From the NCBI GenBank assembly GCA_963573315.1, contig OY752141.1, forward strand, positions 3,286,001 to 3,350,000: DNA of 64,000 nucleotides, read 5' to 3'. Below are positions 21,782-32,585 of the stretch, in pieces. The notes under the pieces were generated by a model that did no database searches, was not told the DNA's origin, and was given only the letters and a program-made list of their open reading frames with translations. Both the position numbers and the translations under genes were made by a program. Every line of letters starts with the position of its first letter. Position 1 is the first letter of the stretch. This DNA comes from Entomortierella parvispora. Its lineage: Eukaryota; Mortierellomycota; Mortierellomycetes; Mortierellales; Mortierellaceae.

Positions 21782-24208
21782 ATGTCCAAGGAGGAAGCTT
21801 ACACTGAGAAGTTTGAGGACCAAGAGAAGGCGTTCCACGATGTGCAGACCAACGTCGAGCTCGACGAGCAAGACGATTCGCCCATCGAAGAAGTTCGTGT
21901 CACTGTCCCCAGTACGTATTAGATTGTCGCCATGGTGGTTATGACCCAATCCCTGGAGAGCGTCGACACTAACTTCACCTTTGTGCTCTGCCGGCTGCTT
22001 CAGACACTGATGATCCCCAGCTGCCCTACAACACCTTCCGTATGTGGTCCTTGGGATTGCTGTTCACGGCTGCCATTTCGTTCGTGAACCAGTTCTTCTA
22101 CTTGCGTCAAACCAACATCTCGATTGGTTACGCTGTCGTTGCCTTGCTGGCTCTTCCCCTGGGCCATCTTATGGCCCGTGTCTTGCCCACACGCGAGGTC
22201 AGCATTTTCGGTTACAGGTGCTCGCTCAACCCCGGACCCTTCTCCATCAAGGAGCACGTCCTCATTGGTACCATGGCCGCCTGTAACACCTCCACAGCCT
22301 ACGCCGTTGATATCGTCATCATCCAAAAGATTTACTACCACGACGACAAGAACTTTGCTGCTGCCCTGTTCTTGGTCTTGACCACTCAGATTACTGGTTT
22401 CGCCTTGGCTGGTGGCATCCGCCGCTTCTTGGTCCGCCCCGCCCACATGATCTGGCCCCAGACTCTGGTCACAGCCTCGCTCTTCCGTTCGCTTCACGCC
22501 GAGATGACCGAGGATGACAACGGTCGTATGTCCCGTATGAGATACTACATGATCGTCACCGGGGCCATGTTCCTTTACTACTGGTTGCCAGGTTTGATCT
22601 TCCCAACTATTGGAGTCATCTCTTGGATTTGCTGGATCGCCCCCGACAACTATGTCCTTGCACAGATCACCGGCTCCAACGGTCTTGGTATCGGAACCCT
22701 TGCCTTCGATTGGTCTGCCTACACGGCTCTCATCGGTCCCCTTGTCACCCCATGGTTCGCCCAGGTTAACATTATCATTGGTTTCGTCCTTGTTACCTAC
22801 ATCATGGTGCCTTGGGCTTACTACTCCAACCTCTGGGACTCCAAGAACTACCCCATTCTCACCGCTCAATTGTTCATGCAAAACGGATCCGCCTATGATG
22901 TCATTTCTGTTCTCAGTGATCAAGGCAACTTGAACGAGGCTGCTTACCAAGCTTACGGTCCTCTCCGCATGGACTCGTTCTTTGCTTTGACCTACGGAGT
23001 TGGTTTCGCCGGTTTGACTGCCACCTTGGTTCACGTCATTCTCCACAACGGTTCCGAGATTGTTGCCCGCTGGAAGTCTGCTCGTGCCGAGAATGAGGAT
23101 ATCCACTCTCGTTTGATGCGCGTCTACCCCGAGGTTCCCGATTGGTGGTATGGACTTTTGTTCATCATCACCTTTGCTTTGTCCATGGTGACTTGTGTTG
23201 TCTGGGACTACATGCCTTGGTGGGCTCTTCTTTTGGCCCTTGCCATCGCCATCATCTTTGTTCTCCCTGTCGGTATCGTCCAGGCTGTCACCAACCAGCA
23301 GCCCGGTTTGAACATTGTGACCGAGTACATTATCGGTTACGCTCTTCCTGGCCACCCCATTGCCAACGTAACCTTCAAGACCTACGGTTATATTGTCAAC
23401 GTCCAGGCGTTGAACTTTGTCTCTGACTTGAAGTTGGGACACTACATGAAGATCCCCCCTCAGGTCATGTTCATGGCCCAGTTGGTCTCGGCCATCATCT
23501 CCGCCATCATCAACTTGGGTACCGCCCTTTGGTTGATCGATAGTCAGCCCAACATTTGCAAGAAGGGAGGTTATCCTTTCACTTGCCGTAACACCAATAC
23601 CTTCTACTCTGCCTCGGTCATTTGGGGAGCCATTGGTCCCGCTCGTGTCTTTGGTAGCAAGGATAATGCCATTTACGGCCCCGTCCAATGGGGCTTCATT
23701 GTCGGAGCTCTGTTGCCTTTCGTCTTCTGGTTGGCTTCGCGCAAGTGGCCCAACGTTGCTTGGTTGAAGTACGTGCACTGGCCCGTGCTCTTGGCCGCCA
23801 CGTCCAACATGCCCCCATACCTCCCTTACATGTACTCCAACGGTCTCTTTGTCGGATTCGTTTTCGCCTTCTTGTTGAGACGTTACCGTTACAGATGGTG
23901 GTCTCGTTACAACTACCTTACCTCAGCCGCTTTGGACTCTGGTATTGCCATGTCAGGTCTCGTCATCTTCTTTGCTGTTCAAGTATGGGGAGGCAAGATG
24001 CCTTTCTGGTGGGGTAACCCCGCGCAAGAGCAGCCAACAAACGCGGACGCACTTGATCACTGCTACTACGGCTCGACCAACTGTAAGTTTTTTTTTTAAA
24101 TTTATTTATTCGTTTTCTGTTTTTTGTTTTGAAGAGCAATTGTCTATGAACGTGATTGTTAACCCTCCTTTTCCATCCTTTTCTCTTTTTCTAGTCTACG
24201 GTCAATAA
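21782..24208 (+). CDS. OPT-family oligopeptide transporter, paralogue 3
   Basis: Three exons: 21782-21911, 22004-24082 and 24195-24208, giving about 740 residues. The start follows CAACAATGTCC. The layout matches paralogue 2: an acidic N-terminus ending in DDSPIEEVRVTVP, an intron in the following Asn codon, NTFRMW, NPGPFSIKEH, then KIPPQ instead of KIPPR. The final exon supplies only FYGQ and the stop. Paralogue 2 has one additional terminal intron, so an intron was gained or lost after duplication. Codon use is strongly biased to C-ending codons. Tracts of 99 and 128 bases (22954-23052 and 23722-23849) are identical to paralogue 2. The function inferred is proton-coupled peptide uptake; the substrate is unknown. 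Confidence 0.93.
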
Positions 24209-25901
24209 AAGTAGTGCGCCCCTCCGCTTGTCATCAATATCGATCTAGTATTCTAACGATCCGGTGGGCGTTCTCGCCGGCTGTAATAAATAACACTAAA
24301 AAAAAAATAACGACAATATCTTGGCGCCAAGATGGCACCCGGGACGAGAAAAGCCCTGTGTTTCCTTGGCTTTCTCCCTTCCGTATTGACTATTACTCCT
24401 GCATGGGAACTACAGCCGTAGGGCTCAGCAACCGCTTGCCAAGATTCTGGGATCGTTGCGCAAAAAAGCCCAACGATAATTATTGTGGTGATACCGGGAA
24501 ATGACACAAAAAAAACGAAAAAAAAACTGATACACGTGACCATTTTCTTCGAGTCCGCAAGAAGGGGGAGATGATTTTGCCGACTCGTGTTGTTTTGTCC
24601 CCGCCCCGCTCCATCCGGATATTTGTTTTCGTTGAATGAAGCTCAGACAGGCAGCCAGGTTGATCCTTTGCTTCTGCTTGCGTACCCTCGGACCACAGAT
24701 TCTCATTATTTGCAAAGAGATGTGATGTGAGCCAGGGGGGCTATTAAAAGAGAGAAAGAGAGAGTGAGGGAAAGGTGCCAAGAAGTTAAATGAGCTCCAG
24801 CCAAAGGAGGAAAATAGCCATTCTTGTATTTCGAGCGAGCAGGTGGTGTGAGCAGTGCGCAGTGAGTGAGTGGGAGTAGATAAGAGAGTAACTGCTGAAC
24901 GTGAGACTCTTTGTTAGAAAATTGCATGACAAACAGCCCTGGAGGAAGGAAGGTCAAGGCGCTGCCTTTGCTGCCTTCACAAAGGTGTTTGTTAATTGGT
25001 TTGGATGAGAATGTAGAAGAGATATGTGTCATTTCACCGCAGGAAGATCATGCAGCAGGTAGGGCAGAAGACAAAGACAAGGGAGGGTCCTCCGCACATC
25101 CCTTCGCCTTCTCTTTCTCATCTTGGTCCTCTCATCGGTGACGTTGCGGCAGTAAAACAAGATGACGCTGGTGCACAGCTAGGGACGACAGAAAGAGGAT
25201 GCCGGGACAACAGGTTCTGGCCCATGTGCCAGAGTGGGATTGTACTGTGCCCAAGGTACCCGAGAAAGAGAGAAAGAGAGAGAGAGAGAGAGAAGTGCCT
25301 CCAATTGCTCCATCGGCCAGCAGGTCGGAGCAAAGGGGAGTTGAGTTGCGGATGGCCTATCACGAAGGATCGCCGTTCCGGTGCCTGAAAAGGGACGCAA
25401 GTGCTGACTGAGCAGCGGTCAGATCAAAAAGGATCAGTGTTCGGTCTCACAGGCGCCACCGGGAATACCGACAGCCGCGGGCAGCCAGGTGCGAGAGCGC
25501 TGAGGAGGATGAGAGGAGGAGCGGACGAGCGGAGGAGAGCAGGTTTTTTTAGAGTTGAGCATTGCGTCGCACTGCGAGGAACCGATTTGTCAACTCGCCC
25601 TCTTTTTCCAGAGTGCGATGCGATGCATTCTGCATTCATTCATAAAAGGAGCGACCTGTTTTGCGTCTTTTTTTTTTCTTTTTCCTTTTTTCTCTCTTAT
25701 TCCACTTACTGCATGCTCATCCTGTCTTTGTCTTCTCTCTCTTCTTCTTCTTATCCGTCCTACTCTGCACTCGCTTCCTTCTCTTCATCGCGAACGAGCT
25801 TTCTTACTGAAAACCAGACTGGGAAACCGATCGACACATCCACCATATCACCGCTTGCCACTCTCTCTCTCTCTTTCTCTCTCCACACACATACAAGCAC
25901 C
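24209..25901. other. intergenic region downstream of OPT3
   Basis: About 1.7 kb. A (CT)n leader immediately precedes the next gene (about 25861-25885). An open frame extends upstream from 25902 to 25401 but starts without ATG and translates the leader, so I treat it as non-coding. Nothing else is supportable. Confidence 0.65.
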
Positions 25902-26885
25902 ATGCAAGCTTTGACCCCACTCCTCTTTTCAATGCTGTTCCCTCGTTTCAGCTCGGCAAGGACTAGCAACAGCGCCGAAAGATACTCTGATACCGATGAT
26001 CAATCCCTCCCTCACGAGTCCTTGCTTGGTTCTCGACACAGTGTCAGCAACGACTTGACTTTCGAGGAAGGCTATGCAGTACAGGAACAGTATCACCGTC
26101 AGACCTCAAAAGCTCGCCGCCACCACAGTACAGGCTCAACATTGGCACTCAACGGAGGCACTCCTCGTCGCGGTGATGCAAAGGCTCGAACTCCTGGCGA
26201 CAGCAACAATTTCGTCAGCAACAACTACAACAACACCAACAGTAACACGGACCATGAGCCACTGAGTTCCAACCTCAATCGTCGCAGTGGCACCTTCCCC
26301 CCACAAGGAGGACGGAGGGCTGCCCGGCCCAAGCGTCTTTCGCTTGATCACGCTTCCTATATTGCCACCTATCCATCACTGGACGGACTCGGCGACTTGG
26401 GTCGTACGAGCAGTCTCGAATACTTTAGAGACCCCGCTGCACCTTCGCAAAGGAGGGCCAACAGCGGTGGCTCGAGATTACGCAGCTCGCAGGAGACAAT
26501 GCCTTCCTCCCGCACCTCAACCAGCTCTATCTCCTCAATGGTTTCGGACGCCTCTTCCTCGACCGTGTCCTCGTCCTGCTCCTCTGTTCGCGAGCCATTG
26601 ACGCCTACTGCGCGATCCCCCAACTACAAGAGTATTTTGAGTCTTGAAACATCCAGCAACAAGCAACGCTCTTCTGTCTCCAGAAAGACTGTCCAGTTGA
26701 CAAACTTGGAGGACGTGTTGGGTGACAACCAAGAGAACTCTACCGTCCATGTTGGAAAACCCTGCCTCTCCCCTCAGTCCAACAACTTTTTCGGTGATGA
26801 GAGCAGCCAGTTTGCCTCGATGGTCGAGTCGACAACAGCAAGAGCCCCCGAGGCGCGTGGCCAGCGACAATTGATTGCGCACTAA
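25902..26885 (+). CDS. unrecognised Ser-rich, probably disordered protein
   Basis: A single-exon frame of about 327 residues, starting at an ATG in the context AGCACCATGC directly after a CT-rich leader. I do not recognise a domain. The first 15-20 residues are hydrophobic (MQALTPLLFSMLFPRF) but lack a clear signal-peptide cleavage region. The rest is rich in Ser, Arg, Asn and Thr. It includes clusters such as SSRTSTSSISSMVSDASSS and several S/T-P sites and basic RxxS sites that could be phosphorylated. A compact segment KRLSLDHASYIATYPSL looks more ordered. Composition and codon use match neighbouring genes, so it is probably real. Its function is unknown. Confidence 0.6.
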   Translation: MQALTPLLFSMLFPRFSSARTSNSAERYSDTDDQSLPHESLLGSRHSVSNDLTFEEGYAVQEQYHRQTSKARRHHSTGSTLALNGGTPRRGDAKARTPGDSNNFVSNNYNNTNSNTDHEPLSSNLNRRSGTFPPQGGRRAARPKRLSLDHASYIATYPSLDGLGDLGRTSSLEYFRDPAAPSQRRANSGGSRLRSSQETMPSSRTSTSSISSMVSDASSSTVSSSCSSVREPLTPTARSPNYKSILSLETSSNKQRSSVSRKTVQLTNLEDVLGDNQENSTVHVGKPCLSPQSNNFFGDESSQFASMVESTTARAPEARGQRQLIAH

Positions 26886-28890
26886 AAGGGCAAAAAATCA
26901 ACCGGCGGTCCCCCCCTTCTCTCCCTGATCCATCCCACAACAACCACAAAATCACTCTCTCACGGCAAGCTGGACTTGGACCCATTTTTGTGTAACTTTG
27001 TGCAGCGAGCAAACAAATCACGGAAGGGTGTGGAACAACCAAATAGGCGGCAGGGAAACAAGACCGGTTCTTTCCTGCTCGTCCTTCCTTCCTCCCCCTC
27101 TCCTGCTTTTGCACACTGCTTGTTGCGAGGAGTTTCGTTCTTTCGTCATCACCATCGTCGTCCTCTTGACTACAGGAATGAGACAGACCGAGAGAGAGAG
27201 TTGGAAGAAAACAAGGCACCAATTGTCCCTTGCCGTTCTTCTCTCATATGTACTGTACAACAAATATACCCATTCCCACTTACCAAAGGCTCGGTCCTCC
27301 CGACAGAGGCACACGTTCCACTATTTCCTCCTCCCCTTTCGGGCAGCCCCCCAATCCCCTTTGGCTCCATTAATATTTTTTTCTCTGTCTCCTTGAAAAA
27401 AAAAATTCCTTGGGACGAACCTGAGCCAGCGTGGCTATCATGGCTGGAGCGGCCAAGCCAATTGTGAGCTCGTCATTCTCCTTTATCATCCATGTATTTT
27501 ACCTTCTAAAATAAAAGCAGAAAAAAGACCTTGCGCACGTTTTCTCAAGGAACAGTCGAAGGTGTGCGATCAAATTGGTGGCAAAAGACTGTCTTTTGAT
27601 TTCTTTGTTTGTTTGTTGACAAAGGTGGCTGAGGTCACAAGTATAAAAAAATTGTGATTTCTCTTTCTTTTTTCTTTTCTCTTCACCCCCTACCCTTTCC
27701 CCCTTCGTCCTTCCCTATTCTTTTCATCTCCTCTCCTCCCTTCCCATTCCCTCCCTCTCAATGTTGTTGTCGATCACAATAAAAAAAGCAATTGCAAAGT
27801 ATCCCCCTCCCCTTCCCCTTTCGTGATGAATTGATGTAATGAAATATCCTCCCCTCCCCTTCCCTCTCTATCCTTCCCCCATCGCACTCGCTATGATGAA
27901 ATAACATAGAGTCAAGCCCAGAACGAGGAACAAACTTCTCCCTCGTAATGCTGCATAACTTTATTAATTCTGAGCACTTTTCCTTCCCCCTCATCTATGA
28001 TATGTAACCAAAAAAAAATGAAAAAAGAATAAAAAAAAAGTGAACGAAAACTATAGTAATGAATGAAAGTATGTGCGCGCAGGGCGTGTCTGCAATCTGA
28101 GGTCCATTGGTGGATTGAATTCAATATATGGCCAGCTGCGAGATCGAGTGTCGCTGTGGATGGGCGATGGCCGATTCAGATCTCATTCATTGAGCGCAAT
28201 TCAATTCACGAACAAAAAAAACACGCGAGGATTGCAAGCCACTTGCAAGCTTGAGAAACAGAGGAAAGACGCGTCGTGTTGTGGCGCGCAGGCGGATTCC
28301 AAGTTTCTTTGGTGCTTTTGCGATCCAATCCCGGTCCCATACAATGATTGAGGATGAAGTCGAGCCGTCCACGGTCGACTGATTCCCCTATCCCTCAAAA
28401 TAGACAATGGACTTTGTTTTGACCAATCTGCATTGTGCATTACAACTAAAGATCTAGTAACAGATCCTGGCAGAACGCGTCCAAGGTGTTGGGAGGACCA
28501 AGCAGCGACCGAAATAACAGTTCAAATCCACACCATCGTCAGTGTTTGCAGCTGCAGCAAATCAACTCTATGGCATCACAGTTGGCAGTTCTCCCAGAAT
28601 TGCAATTGCATTGTTTCCTCTTTGTTGTTTCAAGCACTAGTGGGCCTTTCCATTGATCCCGTCGTTTGACAACCCCAAGCTATTTACCTTATCGCTATAT
28701 CAGGAACTTTGAAGGTCTGGTTGGAAGAATGGGAGACGCCTCAATTATAACCACTGACCAGGCCACCAATTCTTATCGCGTGTATAAATACGGATGCTGC
28801 TCGCCTCTTCACTACAACTTGCCTTGACGATATCCCTTATATCTGCCAACACTCCCTGAACTTCCACCTTCGCTGTTTCCTTCTTCCCAA
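26886..28890. other. intergenic region between two unrecognised genes
   Basis: About 2 kb. It has several pyrimidine-rich tracts (about 27660-27760 and 27800-27880) and A-runs near 28010-28040. I see no gene. A TATA box at its right end belongs to the following gene. Confidence 0.65.
28783..28790 (+). promoter_or_regulatory. TATA box of the 28891 gene
   Basis: TATAAATA lies 101 bases before the start codon, with a C/T-rich leader after it. The spacing is right for a core promoter. Confidence 0.6.
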
Positions 28891-31413
28891 ATGCAATCTC
28901 CAGAAGAAAACCATGTCTTTCGGGCTCGGAAGGTTTCCTTGGCGCAGTCTTTCGGATCCAACATAGGTAGCAGCGTCTTTGTGCCCGTGGTGCATCCGAT
29001 GTCTCTTGCGTTCCCAGAGGTGACGAGGTTAATCACTGAGGTGAGACCGTTCTCCAGCCTGCAAGGGCAAGAGCGACAGCACGGCAGTCTCTTGGTCCAC
29101 CACCACTCCCGCCACCAAGGTCAGGACGAGTATCCGCATCAGCATCAGACTGATCGCCGGCAGCAACAGCAACCACAACAGAGTCCTCCACTCGATCCGG
29201 TCGAGCCCTGTCGAGTCACAGAGTCAGCATCACTGGCCATATCCACTTTGCGCTCTTCTTGTTTTCGTCTGATTTCTTCTTCTTCGATCTCTCCAACCTT
29301 GCCCCCATCAGCCACGTCAATTCCACACGTCCGAGTTGCGATAACCGAAGACAACGTTGATTCGAAAAACAGCATGGAGTTACCGCATGAAAGCAACGTT
29401 ACCGACTCTGTAGTCGAGGAAGTCATCCGTGCTCACTCACCGTACATGCTGGCTGTTTCTGTAGGCTCGCAGCCAGAGCCAGGACAGTGGCAGAGACACC
29501 AAATTACTTCCCGTTACGCGACGGTCCCTTTCGCCGGCCTGGTTCCAGATGAGGAAGGTGGGAGCGACGACGGCAGATCGGTTCCATCTACGGTCCTCCA
29601 GCAAGCGCAACAGGACAGAAGACATCCGATAGCCATGCCCTCCAACGACCTGACGAGATATCCTCCTGCAGATGGCGGCGTGAACAACCCGACGGTCACG
29701 CCAGCTTCTCCAGTAGCCACATCGGAGGCGCTAACCACCCCTGGTGAGCCTCTTTCTTTGCCAGCTTTGCCCAGGCTGCCATCCCAGCCTTATGTCATCG
29801 TGGATACGACCACGAATGAGATTGTCACCCGTCCATACAGTTGCAGGCGTCCACGGACCTTGACTCTGGTTCGTAGTGCTCGACCCACAATTTCGCAGTC
29901 TTGTTCACCCTTTACAAATTCCACCGAACTCGGGAACACTGGCCCAAGAGTTGAATATTTCGCGGCTGGACAGTCGCCTATTCATCCCATGTCAGTTCCA
30001 CTGACTGTCAAGAGTCCGAGCACTCTTCCCACTCGACAGTCAGAGGAGCTGGTTCAACTAGCAACGGCTGTTCGCACCTACGGCCTTGACACCATTGTCC
30101 TGGCAGCCGCACAAAGCAGTGTCGGTCCTTCAACCAATCCAACTAGACCTCTGCCATCTAGCGGAGAGGCCGAAGAAGGGGCAAGGTCAATCCCGAAAAG
30201 CGAGCTTCAAGCCCGAAAGAGCGAACGCCACCCACTCCACCCAAGCCGGCTATTCAACGCGTTTCGACGACGCAAACGCGCCACCAAGAAATCTTTGCCC
30301 ACACCAGAGTTACCTACCTCAGCACAGACAGATATAGGAGACGAAGTCGACCTCTCAAGCGCTCCTGCTTTTGATGAGGCTAGTCCGCCAACCAAGAGCT
30401 CAAGCTTCGCAGCTAAATGTCGTCGTGGATGGAAAGCGATTCAACGATTGCCTAAAAAGCTGTTTGGCTCTCAGGATAAGGAAGGAAGGAAGGGCGCCAC
30501 AGACTCGAGCGCGCGTTTTGGCGCCGGTGCCACTGCAGCCTCGCTTGGACCCATTGAGGCAAACACGGTGGAGACAGGAGAGTGTGTGCTCGGCCACGAC
30601 GATAGGAGGCCGTCTCCTGCAGACGGGACAGCGGTAACCACCACCGATACAGCCACTCTGACCTCCGGAAGACACCAATGGTGGTTTTCACCCCCGACCA
30701 AAAGAACGCAAGCACTGATGCAACCTCCTCCCCCTTGTCCTCCCACCGATCCGACTCAATTCGAAGTGGAAGTTCAAGAACAAGTTTCATCAGGGACTCT
30801 ATCGGTACGATGGTCGCCTCTAGAGGTCCAGTCTTCCCATTCAAGTCGTGCCGGATTGACCGCAGGCGATCCGTGGACAAATATTACTTCCTCCTGTGTC
30901 AACAATATTTTGCCACTCACCCACGCAGACCTGACTTTTTCCCCCTCCAGCAGCTCCGCCACGGCCGTGGAGGAGATCCTACTCTCGCAGGACTCGAATG
31001 GTGGGGACGACTCTGCCGAAGAGAATGGACCTGAGATCCTGCATCCTAACAACATCTACGATGGGGCCAACGGAGACGACCACAGCGACAGACTGGAAAC
31101 TAGACGAGGAGACGATGATGATGACGATGTCACGATGAGGATGGAAGAAGGGGACCATACCACCTCTCCAGATATGTCTGAATCCATGGCGAATTCAGCC
31201 TTGGCTGTTTTACAACGACGACCTCCTTCAAGTCGAGAGCGACGGACCTTGACCAGCGTCGGACGTCCTTCGAGTCGAGAGCGACGGGCCTTGACCAGCG
31301 TCAAACGCCCTTCATCGTGGAGCTGGCCTCATGAACACTCCAAGAGACTCACTACTTCTCCGGTTCAAGGTAGAATTAGCTGGCCATCCTTCGAAGAGTT
31401 GGGCCAAGTGTGA
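28891..31413 (+). CDS. unrecognised large low-complexity protein (840 residues)
   Basis: One uninterrupted frame of 840 codons starting at an ATG about 100 bases after a clear TATA box. I recognise no enzyme or binding domain. The protein is polar and probably disordered, with a Gln-rich patch near residue 90, Ser/Pro/Thr-rich stretches, and a basic block around residues 440-530 (AFRRRKRATKK, then CRRGWKAIQRLPKKLFG). The basic block could be a nuclear localisation or membrane-binding segment. An acidic Asp-rich run (GDDDDDDV) lies near residue 745. Near the C-terminus a 14-residue unit PSSRERRxLTSVxR occurs twice in tandem. The absence of introns in 2.5 kb contrasts with most neighbours. The function is unknown. 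Confidence 0.65.
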   Translation: MQSPEENHVFRARKVSLAQSFGSNIGSSVFVPVVHPMSLAFPEVTRLITEVRPFSSLQGQERQHGSLLVHHHSRHQGQDEYPHQHQTDRRQQQQPQQSPPLDPVEPCRVTESASLAISTLRSSCFRLISSSSISPTLPPSATSIPHVRVAITEDNVDSKNSMELPHESNVTDSVVEEVIRAHSPYMLAVSVGSQPEPGQWQRHQITSRYATVPFAGLVPDEEGGSDDGRSVPSTVLQQAQQDRRHPIAMPSNDLTRYPPADGGVNNPTVTPASPVATSEALTTPGEPLSLPALPRLPSQPYVIVDTTTNEIVTRPYSCRRPRTLTLVRSARPTISQSCSPFTNSTELGNTGPRVEYFAAGQSPIHPMSVPLTVKSPSTLPTRQSEELVQLATAVRTYGLDTIVLAAAQSSVGPSTNPTRPLPSSGEAEEGARSIPKSELQARKSERHPLHPSRLFNAFRRRKRATKKSLPTPELPTSAQTDIGDEVDLSSAPAFDEASPPTKSSSFAAKCRRGWKAIQRLPKKLFGSQDKEGRKGATDSSARFGAGATAASLGPIEANTVETGECVLGHDDRRPSPADGTAVTTTDTATLTSGRHQWWFSPPTKRTQALMQPPPPCPPTDPTQFEVEVQEQVSSGTLSVRWSPLEVQSSHSSRAGLTAGDPWTNITSSCVNNILPLTHADLTFSPSSSSATAVEEILLSQDSNGGDDSAEENGPEILHPNNIYDGANGDDHSDRLETRRGDDDDDDVTMRMEEGDHTTSPDMSESMANSALAVLQRRPPSSRERRTLTSVGRPSSRERRALTSVKRPSSWSWPHEHSKRLTTSPVQGRISWPSFEELGQV
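31225..31308 (+). repeat. two tandem 42-bp units in the 28891 gene
   Basis: Units at 31225-31266 and 31267-31308 differ at a few bases and encode PSSRERR(T/A)LTSV(G/K)R. A third partial PSS follows. It is an in-frame intragenic duplication. Confidence 0.85.
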
Positions 31414-32585
31414 GCCCATGTGGGGATGATACATATGTAATTGTTAGTTTTAGAGGACAAAGAACTACAGGAAGGGTAATGCAAAGGAACAAACCACATC
31501 TACGTCAATTGCTTCGCGCCACAACAATCGGGGCGAAGAATGGCGATTAAAATTGTCCAACAGACCGGAGCGTTGCAGAAGAGAAGATTACACAAACAAG
31601 GGGACGGAAGGTCAGAGATGTATCAAAAGGTCTTTGTGCGAAATAAAAGCATAGCTTGGTGAACAGGTTCTAACAAACACATCCAGCATTCAAACAGTCA
31701 TCAAGGAAGGCTGTCAAGGATGTGAGAAGTGAGAGGCGCCATGGGTGTATCCATGGCAAGGGTGTCAAGGATCGACCGTGGGATCTTTTTTTAGCAGAAG
31801 CGAGAAGCAATCGAGACAAAAAAAAAGAGAGAGCAAAACGCTGTGGAAACCAGACGGTGATGGATTGTCAGCGCCACTTCGTTTCTCCTCCCCCCGTTTC
31901 TTTTCTCCGAAAGATAAAAAAGAAAAGAGTTGAGTGTGAGAGCCTGCTCGCATGGATGGCGGGTAGCAGACAGCCAGCCAGACAGACAGAGGATGGAGGG
32001 TTTGATTGAAGATTGGCGAAACAAATGAAATATCTGTTTTATTTCAGAGGCCGTTGGGAAGCAGCAGGCAACGGACGAATTACACGAACAGGAACAAGAA
32101 GGAGCCAAGGACGACCGGAAGAAAAGGATTTCGGTGCCTGTGTGCCTGTCTGCGTGCCTGAGCAACTGTCGGTGCCTGTCCTTGGAGCGTGTTCTGGACC
32201 ACTCCTCTTGGTTTCTCTCCCTTGCTTGCATCATCTTTTCTTCTCTTCTTCTCATTGCATCCTCGCATCTATTCACCCGCCTCCTCCTCCTCTTCTTCTT
32301 CTTCCATCATCTCCTTGCATTCATTCTTCTTTTTTCTTTTCATCCCCTTCTTCTTCCTGCATACATTCGCGTGCTTCAGCAGTCTCGCCCCCTTTCCAGA
32401 TACTACCACTTTTTCTTCACTATCTCTTCCCAGTCGTTCCTTTCATCCTCACCTTTCCCTTCCTTTCTTTATTCCTTCATTCCTTCGTTCTTTCATTGCC
32501 TCTACTCCCTTGTGCTGTTACCCTTTTATCTATCAACCTTTCTGCAACCTTTTCCCGCCCTCCACCAGGGAATATATCACATACA
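31414..32585. other. upstream region of the NADPH oxidase gene
   Basis: About 1.2 kb. The right half (about 32200-32575) is a long pyrimidine-rich leader full of TTCTTC and CCTCCT tracts. The open frame running through it from 32013 has no ATG start and encodes only biased Ser/Phe/Leu sequence, so I exclude it from the protein. Confidence 0.7.

Noticed and set aside
22000-23778. A 592-codon open frame on the minus strand opposite OPT3
   Set aside because: Same cause as the OPT2 antisense frame: its sequence mirrors that shadow frame because the OPT genes are paralogous.
25401-25901. Extension of the 25902 gene upstream
   Set aside because: It has no ATG start at the 5' end, and a (CT)n leader lies just before ATG 25902.
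32013-32585. Extension of the Nox frame upstream
   Set aside because: It lacks an ATG start and reads through a TTC/CCT-rich leader. The family's N-terminus starts at 32586.
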